In this document: positions 1 through 7,495 of the stretch, piece after piece
Numbering within the stretch: the stretch's first letter is position 1
How the letters are laid out: every line of letters begins with the position of its first letter
Assembly (NCBI RefSeq): GCF_031951985.1
Contig: NZ_JAVLVU010000001.1
Location: 1,302,001 to 1,366,000, forward strand
From: Mucilaginibacter terrae
Lineage (GTDB): Bacteria; Bacteroidota; Bacteroidia; Sphingobacteriales; Sphingobacteriaceae
DNA: 64,000 bases
Direction: 5' to 3'
Program-made: the position numbers and the translations under genes
Notes under the pieces: generated by a model
What the model saw: the letters and a program-made list of their open reading frames with translations, nothing else
Told to the model about the DNA's origin: nothing
Database searches by the model: none

Positions 1-1424
1 ATTAAGCTTAATATAAGTGTGTTGTTTTCGCGGTACCCGTCAAAATCATTCAGCAGTTTGGCTGTTAATTTGGAATTCATATAACCGGTCCAAACTTTTT
101 TATTACCATCGGCCGTACGGAACAGGCCGCCGCTAAAAAGACTTGCATACTGCCTGAATTCGTTATTGTTAACACTTTGCGCGCCCGACACGCATTTTTC
201 ACCATCGATCATTATATCGTTATAAAAACGAGGGTCGCGGTTACGCCAAGGGTACGCCGGATCATAGCCGCTTTCAGGGTCAGCCTTTTCCGGGTCGGGA
301 ATAGGTAAGCCGTTGGCCATACCATAATAATCAACATAATTGGCTGTGGGGTAAACCTTTATACCATTTGGCAATATGGTAATAGGACGATAATCGGTCA
401 CCTGGTTCCAGCGCCAGCGTCCGGCTGCCTCGGTAAGGTTCTCCAGCATAATAGCTTCTTTCAGCCCCGGCGTTTTACCATTTTGGTTGAAGGTGTAAAT
501 TACGTCGCGTATTTGTGAATACGGCGCCAACTCATAACGTTGGGTTGATTCAATTAACTGAAGCATTTGGGCAAATACATCAGCTGCTTTCTTACAGTAA
601 TCTGCATTATAAGTGCTGCTACCGGTTGATTCCCTGTTCATTAAAGGGCTGCCTGCAAACAGGTAATTTTTGGCCAAAAAGCCCAAAGCCATTATTTTAT
701 TGATCCGCTGGTTGTTATTGCCGCTTGTTTGTTGCCCCACGGTGGTTAAATCCCAGTGTACGGGCAGCAAATCAGCTGCTTTCTTTAAATCGGCCGCCGC
801 CCTGTCGGCAGTAGCCTGATAACTAAGACGTGATATTTTAATAACCTCGTCTGTAGGGAAAACCTGATCAACATATGGAAGCCCGCCCCAGTACTGCATT
901 AAACAGAAGTGATAGAAGCCCCTGAAAAAGTACAATTGGCCGGCTATAAGGTCTTTTTCTTCCTGCGTGGCTTCGGTTAGCTTATCTAAATTGGCAAGCC
1001 CAACATTCGCTTTGCGTATGGCATACCATGATAAGCCCCACAAGTTTCCTTTGTTTCTGTGGGTATCTGTTCCTATGCCTACGGTAGGGTTACCTCCCGG
1101 CCCAAGGAAATTATATAAAGTACCAGTCCAGGCAAGATAATTGCCCTGGTCAATATGGTATGATATTAAACGGGTTTCGCCAAGTTCCCAAAACTCATCT
1201 TCGCCCAGGTTAAATGAGTTGTGAGACTGATTTACACTCAGTAGCGGAAGACAGTTATACAACTCCTCGGTAAAGCCCTGAAAATTGCGGAAGTTCTTAT
1301 AGGGGTCGGTTTCCTCAATGTCGGCCAATGGCGATCTTTCGAGGTACTTTTTACATGAACTAAGTGAGCCGCTGCCCAATACGATGATAACAGGCAACAA
1401 AATTTTAGTTAAGATATTTTTCAT
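1..1424 (-). CDS. SusD/RagB-family glycan-binding lipoprotein, 3' end outside window
   Basis: Surface glycan-binding partner of the SusC porin encoded just upstream. Reading leftward from the ATG at 1424 gives an uninterrupted frame of about 474 codons that runs off the left edge, so the C-terminus is missing. The N-terminus is a lipoprotein signal ending in LSSCKK, followed by YLERSPLADIEETDPYKNF. Typical SusD features follow: the TPR-like stretch AGQLYFFRGFYHFCLMQYWGG near residue 170 and a C-terminal portion with NRDPRFYNDI. It starts 11 bases after the stop of the susC gene, so the two are co-transcribed. Family assignment is firm; the ligand cannot be read from sequence. Confidence 0.93.
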   Translation of the reverse strand, partial: MKNILTKILLPVIIVLGSGSLSSCKKYLERSPLADIEETDPYKNFRNFQGFTEELYNCLPLLSVNQSHNSFNLGEDEFWELGETRLISYHIDQGNYLAWTGTLYNFLGPGGNPTVGIGTDTHRNKGNLWGLSWYAIRKANVGLANLDKLTEATQEEKDLIAGQLYFFRGFYHFCLMQYWGGLPYVDQVFPTDEVIKISRLSYQATADRAAADLKKAADLLPVHWDLTTVGQQTSGNNNQRINKIMALGFLAKNYLFAGSPLMNRESTGSSTYNADYCKKAADVFAQMLQLIESTQRYELAPYSQIRDVIYTFNQNGKTPGLKEAIMLENLTEAAGRWRWNQVTDYRPITILPNGIKVYPTANYVDYYGMANGLPIPDPEKADPESGYDPAYPWRNRDPRFYNDIMIDGEKCVSGAQSVNNNEFRQYASLFSGGLFRTADGNKKVWTGYMNSKLTAKLLNDFDGYRENNTLILSL

Positions 1425-1435
1425 CTTCTTATAAA

Positions 1436-4400
1436 TTATAAGGTTATATCAAGACCCAGGTTGAAACGTCTGACAGTAGGATAAGCACCATTGCTCGAAT
1501 CGCCGTTAGCAGAACTAAAGTTAGATTCGCGGTCATCGGGCATTTTTGTCCAAAGCAGGAGGTTATTTCCGTTTACATACAACCGGCAATTTTTTAAACC
1601 TATTTTGCTGACGAGTTTAGTTGGAAGCATGTAGCCAATTTCAGCGTTTTTTAAACGCACATAAGAGGCATCATAAAAATATCGGGTACCGTTACTGCCA
1701 TGAGCATCTAACACTACATAACGAGAAGGTGGAACCTCGCCCCCGCCGTCTTGCAAGAACCAAAAAGGTTTTTCTACGAATATGAGGTTACTTTTTCCCT
1801 GGAAATTAGGAAACTGTATTTGTCGTGTTACATTGTTTACGGCATAGAACTGCACAAAAATGCTGAAGCGCTTCCATTCAAAACCCACATTTAGGTTATA
1901 GGTGTTTTGAGGATTACCGGTGTAACCAAAAGGTGCCCTGTCCTTGTCATCTATTAAACCGTCGCCATTAAAATCGATGATATTGTAATCACCCGGTAAA
2001 CGGTTTTGGTTGTTGGCTAAACGGGTTGTGCTCCCGTAAATATCATCCCAACTTTGTAAAAAACCATTATCAATAAACGTACGGGTTTGGCCTATGGCAT
2101 AACCTGCTAACTTTTGGTACGAAGGAGTTAACTCCGGATCATCGCGAAAGTTGGTAACGTTTTGAGCATGCGTAACAGCAGCATTAGCCCACATACGTGC
2201 ATTTTTTCCTAACGGCTGATTGAAAGCGAGTTCTATTTCGTAACCCTTACTAACTACCTCCCCAAGGTTTGCGCTTGGGGCGCTTGGCAATTCAGGGGTA
2301 CCAAAGCCATAAAACGAAGGTATAGCCCTGGCATTACCACCAATTACAATGTTGCTTCGTTTGTCTCTGAAAATATCTACGCTACCTGTAATCTTTCCTT
2401 TCAAAAAGCTGTAGTTAAAACCTAAGTTTCGCTTCTCCACCGTTTCCCATGAAAGGTTTGGATTACCCATTGTACCTACACGATAAATGGTGTAAGGTGA
2501 AGCCACTACCTGGTTACCAGCCTGTGAGGTGGTGCCGGAGTATTGATAAGAATCGCGGAATGGCCAACGTGGGCTATTAAAACCGTCATCACCTATCCGG
2601 CCCCAAGAGGCACGAACTTTCAGCAAGTCAACAAAAGTTAATTTGCTCATAAATTTTTCGTTGCTGATTACCCAGCCACCTGATACTGACGGAAAAAAAG
2701 CAAACCTATAATCGGGACCGAATTTTTCGGAGCCGTTATAAGCACCGTTTGCCTCAAACAAATACTTTGATTTAAAGGCATAGGTGGTACGAAACACCCA
2801 ATCTTCGCGGTAATTAGCAAACACACTGCCACGCGCTGATTTTTGACGCTGTAAAAGCCCCATAGCGGTTACATCATGGTAACCAAAGGTACGGGCGTAG
2901 TTTAACTGTAACTGGTAGTTAGTATTACGGTAAGTAGCATTTTTATCTACCTCCCCAGGTGCAACACTCCAGGCTATGGCTTCGGTAAAATCAAACTGGG
3001 TACCGGTATTGCGGCTTTGCTCATAAGCGGTTAAACCCGATAAAGGGAAAATATATTTACGTTGGGCCGCATTGTTTTGATCGTTGATTCCGCGTCTTCT
3101 TTCTAAAAACGTATTATCGAGTGATACACTTGCTCTAAAGCTCAAGCCCTTTGTAAGCATATCCAGCTTTTGTTGCAAAATAAAATCGGTAGTAAGCTGC
3201 GTGCTTGTTCTTTTTTCGACACCTGAATAGGCTAACCAAAATGCCGCATTTGGCTGATCTTGCGTGGCGGTTGGGTAATAGCCGTATGTCCCATCTGAAT
3301 AAATTGGTCTGAAGGTATCAGGCGCTGTACGATAGGCTGATGACCATATAGAGCCATCACCATCGGCCATGTTGTAAGGCAATTGCCTTACCCCGTTAGA
3401 GCCAAATAATTTGGTAGAAAACAGCGTTGTTTTGGTTAGGTTAAAATCGAGGTTACTGCGAACGTTGGTACGGTTGTATCCAAAGTTCGATTCGTAGCCC
3501 CTGTTATTAGGGAAAGTTTTAAACAAATCCCCTTCCCTAACCAAGTCAACTCCAGCAAAATATTTTACAAATTTAGAACCGCCCGATACATTTGCCGCTG
3601 TATTGTATGACATGGCATGGCTTTTAAAAAGCTCTTTTTCCCAATCAACGTTAGGGTACCGGTCCCACTCATCAGCATTTAAAGGGTTACGGTACTTATC
3701 AATCATTTCCTTGGGCATATAACCCGCCCAGGTATTAGGATCAACTATCGACTCTCTTTCAAAAATCTTGTTCCTGATCATTAAGGCGTCGTAAGAGTCA
3801 TACTTTTCAGGCAGCCTTGAAGCAATTTTTGTGGTAACGTTAGATCTTACCTGCACCTGGGGTTTACCCTCCGCTCCTTGTTTAGTGGTTACCAATATTA
3901 CGCCGTTGGCACCACGTACACCATACACCGCCGTGGCCGATGCATCTTTTAATACAGATACGCTTTCTACCGAAGAAATATCAATTGAACTGATAGAGCG
4001 CTCAATGCCGTCAACCAATATCAGCGGCGAACTATTATTCCATGAACTTTGCCCCCTGATGAGTATCTGTGGATCTTCGGCTCCGGGCATACCTGTTGAT
4101 GAACTGGTTACTACACCCGGCAAATTACCGGTTAAAGCCATGCCAAGGTTGGTTACACCGCCTGTACGTTCTAAAACTTTGCCTGTGGTTTGTGTGATAG
4201 CACCTACCACGCTAATTTTTTTCTGCTGCCCGTAACCTACCACCACAACTTCGTTCATGGTTTTATTAGCATCTTCCAGGATGACCTTGTTATCAGAATC
4301 ACTTGATATTTTGATTTCCTTGGTCACCAGGCCAACGTATGACACCACCACAATCACATTATCACCGGAAACTGTTAATGCAAATTTTCCGTTAATATCG

Positions 4401-4594
4401 GTAATGGTCTTTCGGGGGTTGTTGCCTTTGGTAGCAACGGTGGCACCAATTACAGGCTCTCCTGTTTTGTCGGTTACAGTACCTCTTAGTGTAACGGTGC
4501 TTTGCGCATGAGTAACCAAAGTATTGAAAAACAGAAGCAACGCCAGCAATGGAATTTTGCAGAGCTGCGTATTTTTATTTTTGATTATAATCAT
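1436..4594 (-). CDS. SusC/RagA-family TonB-linked outer membrane transporter
   Basis: Outer-membrane TonB-dependent importer of oligosaccharides, 1052 aa, a usual SusC length. Seen in order: signal peptide ending near THAQ, a carboxypeptidase-D-like beta-sandwich of about residues 35-110 (LRGTVTDKTGEPVIGATV), the SusC linker motif VVVGYG, a plug with ILIRGQSSW, ILVDGIERSI and SVLKDASATAVYGVRGANG, then a long beta-barrel ending in LGLDITL. It is the first gene of a susC-susD operon on the minus strand. The transported glycan is unknown because the catabolic genes lie beyond the left edge. A gene-free region of 979 bp precedes it, with a candidate divergent small RNA gene inside. Confidence 0.95.
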   Translation of the reverse strand: MIIIKNKNTQLCKIPLLALLLFFNTLVTHAQSTVTLRGTVTDKTGEPVIGATVATKGNNPRKTITDINGKFALTVSGDNVIVVVSYVGLVTKEIKISSDSDNKVILEDANKTMNEVVVVGYGQQKKISVVGAITQTTGKVLERTGGVTNLGMALTGNLPGVVTSSSTGMPGAEDPQILIRGQSSWNNSSPLILVDGIERSISSIDISSVESVSVLKDASATAVYGVRGANGVILVTTKQGAEGKPQVQVRSNVTTKIASRLPEKYDSYDALMIRNKIFERESIVDPNTWAGYMPKEMIDKYRNPLNADEWDRYPNVDWEKELFKSHAMSYNTAANVSGGSKFVKYFAGVDLVREGDLFKTFPNNRGYESNFGYNRTNVRSNLDFNLTKTTLFSTKLFGSNGVRQLPYNMADGDGSIWSSAYRTAPDTFRPIYSDGTYGYYPTATQDQPNAAFWLAYSGVEKRTSTQLTTDFILQQKLDMLTKGLSFRASVSLDNTFLERRRGINDQNNAAQRKYIFPLSGLTAYEQSRNTGTQFDFTEAIAWSVAPGEVDKNATYRNTNYQLQLNYARTFGYHDVTAMGLLQRQKSARGSVFANYREDWVFRTTYAFKSKYLFEANGAYNGSEKFGPDYRFAFFPSVSGGWVISNEKFMSKLTFVDLLKVRASWGRIGDDGFNSPRWPFRDSYQYSGTTSQAGNQVVASPYTIYRVGTMGNPNLSWETVEKRNLGFNYSFLKGKITGSVDIFRDKRSNIVIGGNARAIPSFYGFGTPELPSAPSANLGEVVSKGYEIELAFNQPLGKNARMWANAAVTHAQNVTNFRDDPELTPSYQKLAGYAIGQTRTFIDNGFLQSWDDIYGSTTRLANNQNRLPGDYNIIDFNGDGLIDDKDRAPFGYTGNPQNTYNLNVGFEWKRFSIFVQFYAVNNVTRQIQFPNFQGKSNLIFVEKPFWFLQDGGGEVPPSRYVVLDAHGSNGTRYFYDASYVRLKNAEIGYMLPTKLVSKIGLKNCRLYVNGNNLLLWTKMPDDRESNFSSANGDSSNGAYPTVRRFNLGLDITL

Positions 4595-4747
4595 AAAAGG
4601 TTAATTATAAATAAGGTTATGCCATTGATATGGCTTATATATCTTACAGACATATGCTTTATAAGCAATGCCATTTATGGGTCAATTAAATTGCTTCATG
4701 ATTCTTAGTAATCTGAAAGTCAATTCAATAATTAAGATTTGGGGTAG

Positions 4748-4778
4748 TTTGGTTGAGGAGAATTATTTCATACATTTG
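4748..4778 (+). promoter_or_regulatory. Bacteroidota-type promoter, rightward
   Basis: TTTG at 4748-4751, then exactly 19 bases, then TACATTTG at 4771-4778. This matches the known Bacteroides sigma-ABfr consensus TTTG-N19-21-TAnnTTTG. Transcription should start near 4785. No coding frame follows; an intrinsic terminator does, about 100 bases downstream. Confidence 0.55.
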
Positions 4779-4784
4779 GTTAGT

Positions 4785-4911
4785 GTTGATATTTTGTTGA
4801 TACTATGCAAAAAGAGCCCATTAACATCCTTCTAAAGGTGTTTTAACTTGTGTGAGAAACTTGCGGGCTTGAATTGATAACCGGTAGTACTGGAATACTG
4901 CCGGTTTTTTT
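4785..4911 (+). ncRNA. candidate small RNA gene divergent from susC
   Basis: The interval from the predicted start near 4785 to the T-run ending at 4911 would give an RNA of about 127 nt with no convincing open frame. It can fold: AGCCC near 4811 can pair with GGGCT near 4865, enclosing a smaller hairpin built from AACA.CCT and AGG.TGTT, followed by the terminator hairpin. No known RNA family is recognised (not tmRNA, SRP or an obvious riboswitch). The next rightward gene is 660 bases away, so a long leader is less likely. Small RNAs beside susC genes are known in Bacteroides (DonS is one), which makes a role in PUL control possible; that role is inference. Confidence 0.45.
4879..4911 (+). 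terminator. intrinsic terminator of the candidate small RNA
   Basis: Eleven-base arms, 4879-4889 and 4896-4906, pair fully when one G-U is allowed (AACCGGTAGTA with TACTGCCGGTT). The loop is six bases and a run of seven T ends at 4911. The T-run is only on the plus strand, so termination is rightward. Confidence 0.7.
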
Positions 4912-4973
4912 ATGTGTAACTATTTCTTCATTTCACTAATTGGGTTAGGTGTGTTTATAATGGTTTTTAACAA

Positions 4974-5011
4974 TAACTACTTGCATACAATCGATTGTAT
5001 ACAAGTAGTTA
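4974..5011. repeat. 38-bp near-perfect palindrome
   Basis: Arms 4974-4992 and 4993-5011 are reverse complements with one mismatch (4984 against 5001) and no spacer; the centre is ATCGAT. Such a long spacerless dyad is more typical of a protein-binding operator than of an RNA hairpin. It sits in the gene-free region between the small RNA candidate and the DinB-like gene, about 560 bases upstream of the latter. The binding protein is unknown. Confidence 0.8.
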
Positions 5012-5470
5012 GAGTTTATGGTATAATGCTTGAAAACATTGCAGATGTTAACTGTGATTTACTATTTAAATCACCTAAAATAACACGTGTATATACATCT
5101 GTCTGCATGGAGTAGTTAAGCAATTTGGTTTGTACAGGTTTATTCATAAGGTTTAAATCAGGTTTAGAAATAGCTTCAAAAGGTAAACTAATAACAGCTT
5201 ACTATTTTGCCGCATGCGTTTTATAACTGGTTGATACAACGGGCAGACATTTGGATGGCTACGCGTATTGTTTTATAATTTAGTTAGTCAAAACTATGCT
5301 TACACAGTAATGAGCAATAGCACTATTGTATAAATTAATCACCATTATGTTTAATATTTTGTTGCATAGTTGATATGAAGCCAACTTTAATACATCATAA
5401 ACCCTTAATAACTAATATATTATTACAAACACAACTTAATAACGAGCCTTTAAAAATTCATGATTGTATA

Positions 5471-5509
5471 AATGTTGTTTTATGAATATAATATCCATAA
5501 AACAACATT
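5471..5509. repeat. 14-bp inverted repeat upstream of the DinB-like gene
   Basis: Perfect arms AATGTTGTTTTATG (5471-5484) and its complement (5496-5509) flank an 11-base AT-rich loop. It ends 64 bases before the start codon at 5574. It could be an operator or a leader hairpin; no T-run follows, so it is not a simple terminator. Confidence 0.6.
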
Positions 5510-5573
5510 AGTGTAATTGCAAGTACAATTAAGCTACAGGCGGCGTAAAAATTAACAAATAAACACGAACACG

Positions 5574-6110
5574 ATGAACAAACTAATAAACGACATTTTG
5601 TGGAACCAATTTGGTGCAAGCATTGACATGCTTATTAACGTGGTATCAAATTGTGATGACAATTATTTTCAAACCCATAAAAGGTTTTATTACATTACTT
5701 ATCACAGTATTATTTTTTTAGACTATTATTTGAGTATTCCCCCAAGTGAGTTTTCTCCTATGCTTCCGTTTACTCAAAAAGAATTGGATGACCGGCCAGC
5801 GGAAGCAATTGATGACTTAATACCTGATAAAATTTATACAAAACAAGAGCTCTTAAACTATCTTGACCATAACCGGCAGAAATGTAATCAATTAATTTAT
5901 TCGCTAAATGAGGGCAGCCTTCATGATAGATTTAAAGAAGGCGACCAGCCCGGTGATATGGATTACCCGGTTTTAGAAATTATACTCTATAATTTACGCC
6001 ATACACAACATCACACTGCACAATTAAATATATTATTGAGGCAGGATTTAGATAAACATATGGAATGGTCATTTAGGGCAGGCGATTTAAAAACAAACTA
6101 TAAGGATTAA
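5574..6110 (+). CDS. DinB-like metal-binding four-helix protein
   Basis: 178 aa cytosolic protein resembling the DinB/YfiT superfamily, whose members carry a metal site made of three His residues and include thiol-dependent transferases and many proteins of unknown role. Candidate ligands are the His in TYHSIIF near residue 44 and the pair in LRHTQHHTAQL near residues 141-145. There is no signal peptide. It stands alone between a susC module and a convergent xylanase gene. The substrate cannot be deduced. The ATG at 5574 opens the frame with no competing start nearby. Confidence 0.75.
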   Translation: MNKLINDILWNQFGASIDMLINVVSNCDDNYFQTHKRFYYITYHSIIFLDYYLSIPPSEFSPMLPFTQKELDDRPAEAIDDLIPDKIYTKQELLNYLDHNRQKCNQLIYSLNEGSLHDRFKEGDQPGDMDYPVLEIILYNLRHTQHHTAQLNILLRQDLDKHMEWSFRAGDLKTNYKD

Positions 6111-6125
6111 CTTTACTAATTAAAC

Positions 6126-6158
6126 AACAATGGCCACTCTTTTAGAGTAGCCATTGTT
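6126..6158. terminator. bidirectional hairpin between convergent genes
   Basis: Arms of 14 bases (6126-6139 and 6145-6158) pair with a single G-U, around a five-base TTTTA loop. It lies 16 bases past the DinB-like stop and 57 past the xylanase stop on the other strand. T-runs are weak on both sides, so efficiency is uncertain. Confidence 0.55.
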
Positions 6159-6214
6159 AATCATGATTTTTGCCAATTATAGCAGCGTATGATGTTTAGG
6201 TTGCTATGAGATAT

Positions 6215-7309
6215 TTATTTTGAAAAATTCACTACTTCCCAATACGCCTTTTTAGGTTGCAGATCGGCATCAAATAACAGCGGATAGTTTTTGCGTCCCC
6301 TGCCATTAAGCCAGGTGTAACGGTCAGATACATTCCAAAAAGTTACCCCGGTAATTTGCTTGCGGTACTGGCGAAACACGTCAAATATCATTTTATATTT
6401 TTCCATTTGCTGCTGTTCCATCTCAGGTGTAAATGTTGAATTAGCAACCTGCTCCTGGCCTTGAATTAGCTGTCCACCCTGTCTTCCTGCATAAACAGAG
6501 ATATCCATCTCGGTAAACTGCACCTGCAAGCCCAAAGCCGAAAATTCTTTGATCGATTTTTCGAGTTCCTCACGGCTTGGGGTTGATACAGACCAGTGTG
6601 CCTGCAAACCCACCCCATGTATAGGTACTTTCTTGGCTAAAAGGCTTTTTAGCAATTTTAATATTTTATCACGTTTTGCTGGAATTTCAGTGTTATAATC
6701 GTTGTAGAAAAGTACAGCTTTAGGATCGGCTTCGTGCGCATATTCAAATGCTTTGGCAATAAAGTCCTCGCCGCATATCTGGTACCATTTTGATTTACGC
6801 AGGTAAGTTGAATCATCGGCAATAGCCTCATTAACTACATCCCAAGCATATATTTTGCCTTTGTAACGGGTAACTACCTCATGTATGTGATCGTGCAAAC
6901 GTTTTAGTAATACTTCTTTACTAACATCTTTACCGGCAGTATCAACAAAAAGCCAGCGAGGGGTTTGTGCATGCCAGCATAAGGTATGCCCACGAACTTT
7001 TAAATTGTTGCGCTGTGCAAATGCAACTATACTATCCGCATCGTTCCAAAAAAAGCGATTCTCCTGCGGATGAATAGGCCCTATCTTCATCGCATTTTCG
7101 GGCGTTATGCTGGCAAATTCTTTTTGAATAAGGCCCGCCTCTTCACTTTTCAATTCCCGTGGCGTTACAGCAACACCTATTGGGAAATACTTTTTGTAAA
7201 CATCTTTTAAGCCTTTTTCGCGCTCCTGAAATTTAATAGTTAGGGCTGTGGTTATTAAAGTTGTTATAGCCGCAATAGCGAGCAAGCTTTTTTGAGCAAT
7301 TTTACTCAT
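6215..7309 (-). CDS. GH10 endo-1,4-beta-xylanase
   Basis: Cuts internal beta-1,4 bonds of xylan, retaining mechanism. 364 aa, a single GH10 barrel behind an N-terminal hydrophobic signal or anchor segment (residues 8-25). Seen: substrate-binding RGHTLCWH (residues 106-113), acid/base Glu161 in WDVVNEAI and nucleophile Glu267 in QFTEMDIS. Late GH10 motif GVTFWNVSDRYTWL is also present. No carbohydrate-binding module or SusD-like domain is attached. It follows the GH31 gene by 186 bases on the same strand and is the clearest indicator that this locus targets xylan. The signal lacks a clear cleavage site or lipobox, so periplasmic or inner-membrane-anchored location is a guess. Confidence 0.96.
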   Translation of the reverse strand: MSKIAQKSLLAIAAITTLITTALTIKFQEREKGLKDVYKKYFPIGVAVTPRELKSEEAGLIQKEFASITPENAMKIGPIHPQENRFFWNDADSIVAFAQRNNLKVRGHTLCWHAQTPRWLFVDTAGKDVSKEVLLKRLHDHIHEVVTRYKGKIYAWDVVNEAIADDSTYLRKSKWYQICGEDFIAKAFEYAHEADPKAVLFYNDYNTEIPAKRDKILKLLKSLLAKKVPIHGVGLQAHWSVSTPSREELEKSIKEFSALGLQVQFTEMDISVYAGRQGGQLIQGQEQVANSTFTPEMEQQQMEKYKMIFDVFRQYRKQITGVTFWNVSDRYTWLNGRGRKNYPLLFDADLQPKKAYWEVVNFSK

Positions 7310-7495
7310 TATTTAAAATTGTTAAAATGGTTAAGCGGTGTGGTTTAGAATAATTAAAAAACAACTGATGATATTGGTTTATTAGTTCATCATCATAAAC
7401 TGAACGAGGGCAAAATTATACTGTGCAACTACCCTAACAGTGTACAATTGTTTAAAATGCTGTTAAATATGTATGCATTTGTGTTGTAAAATACG

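Noticed and set aside
4912..5115. 67-codon open frame after the small RNA terminator
   Set aside because: It spans the 38-bp palindrome, has no family resemblance and starts inside the terminator tail.
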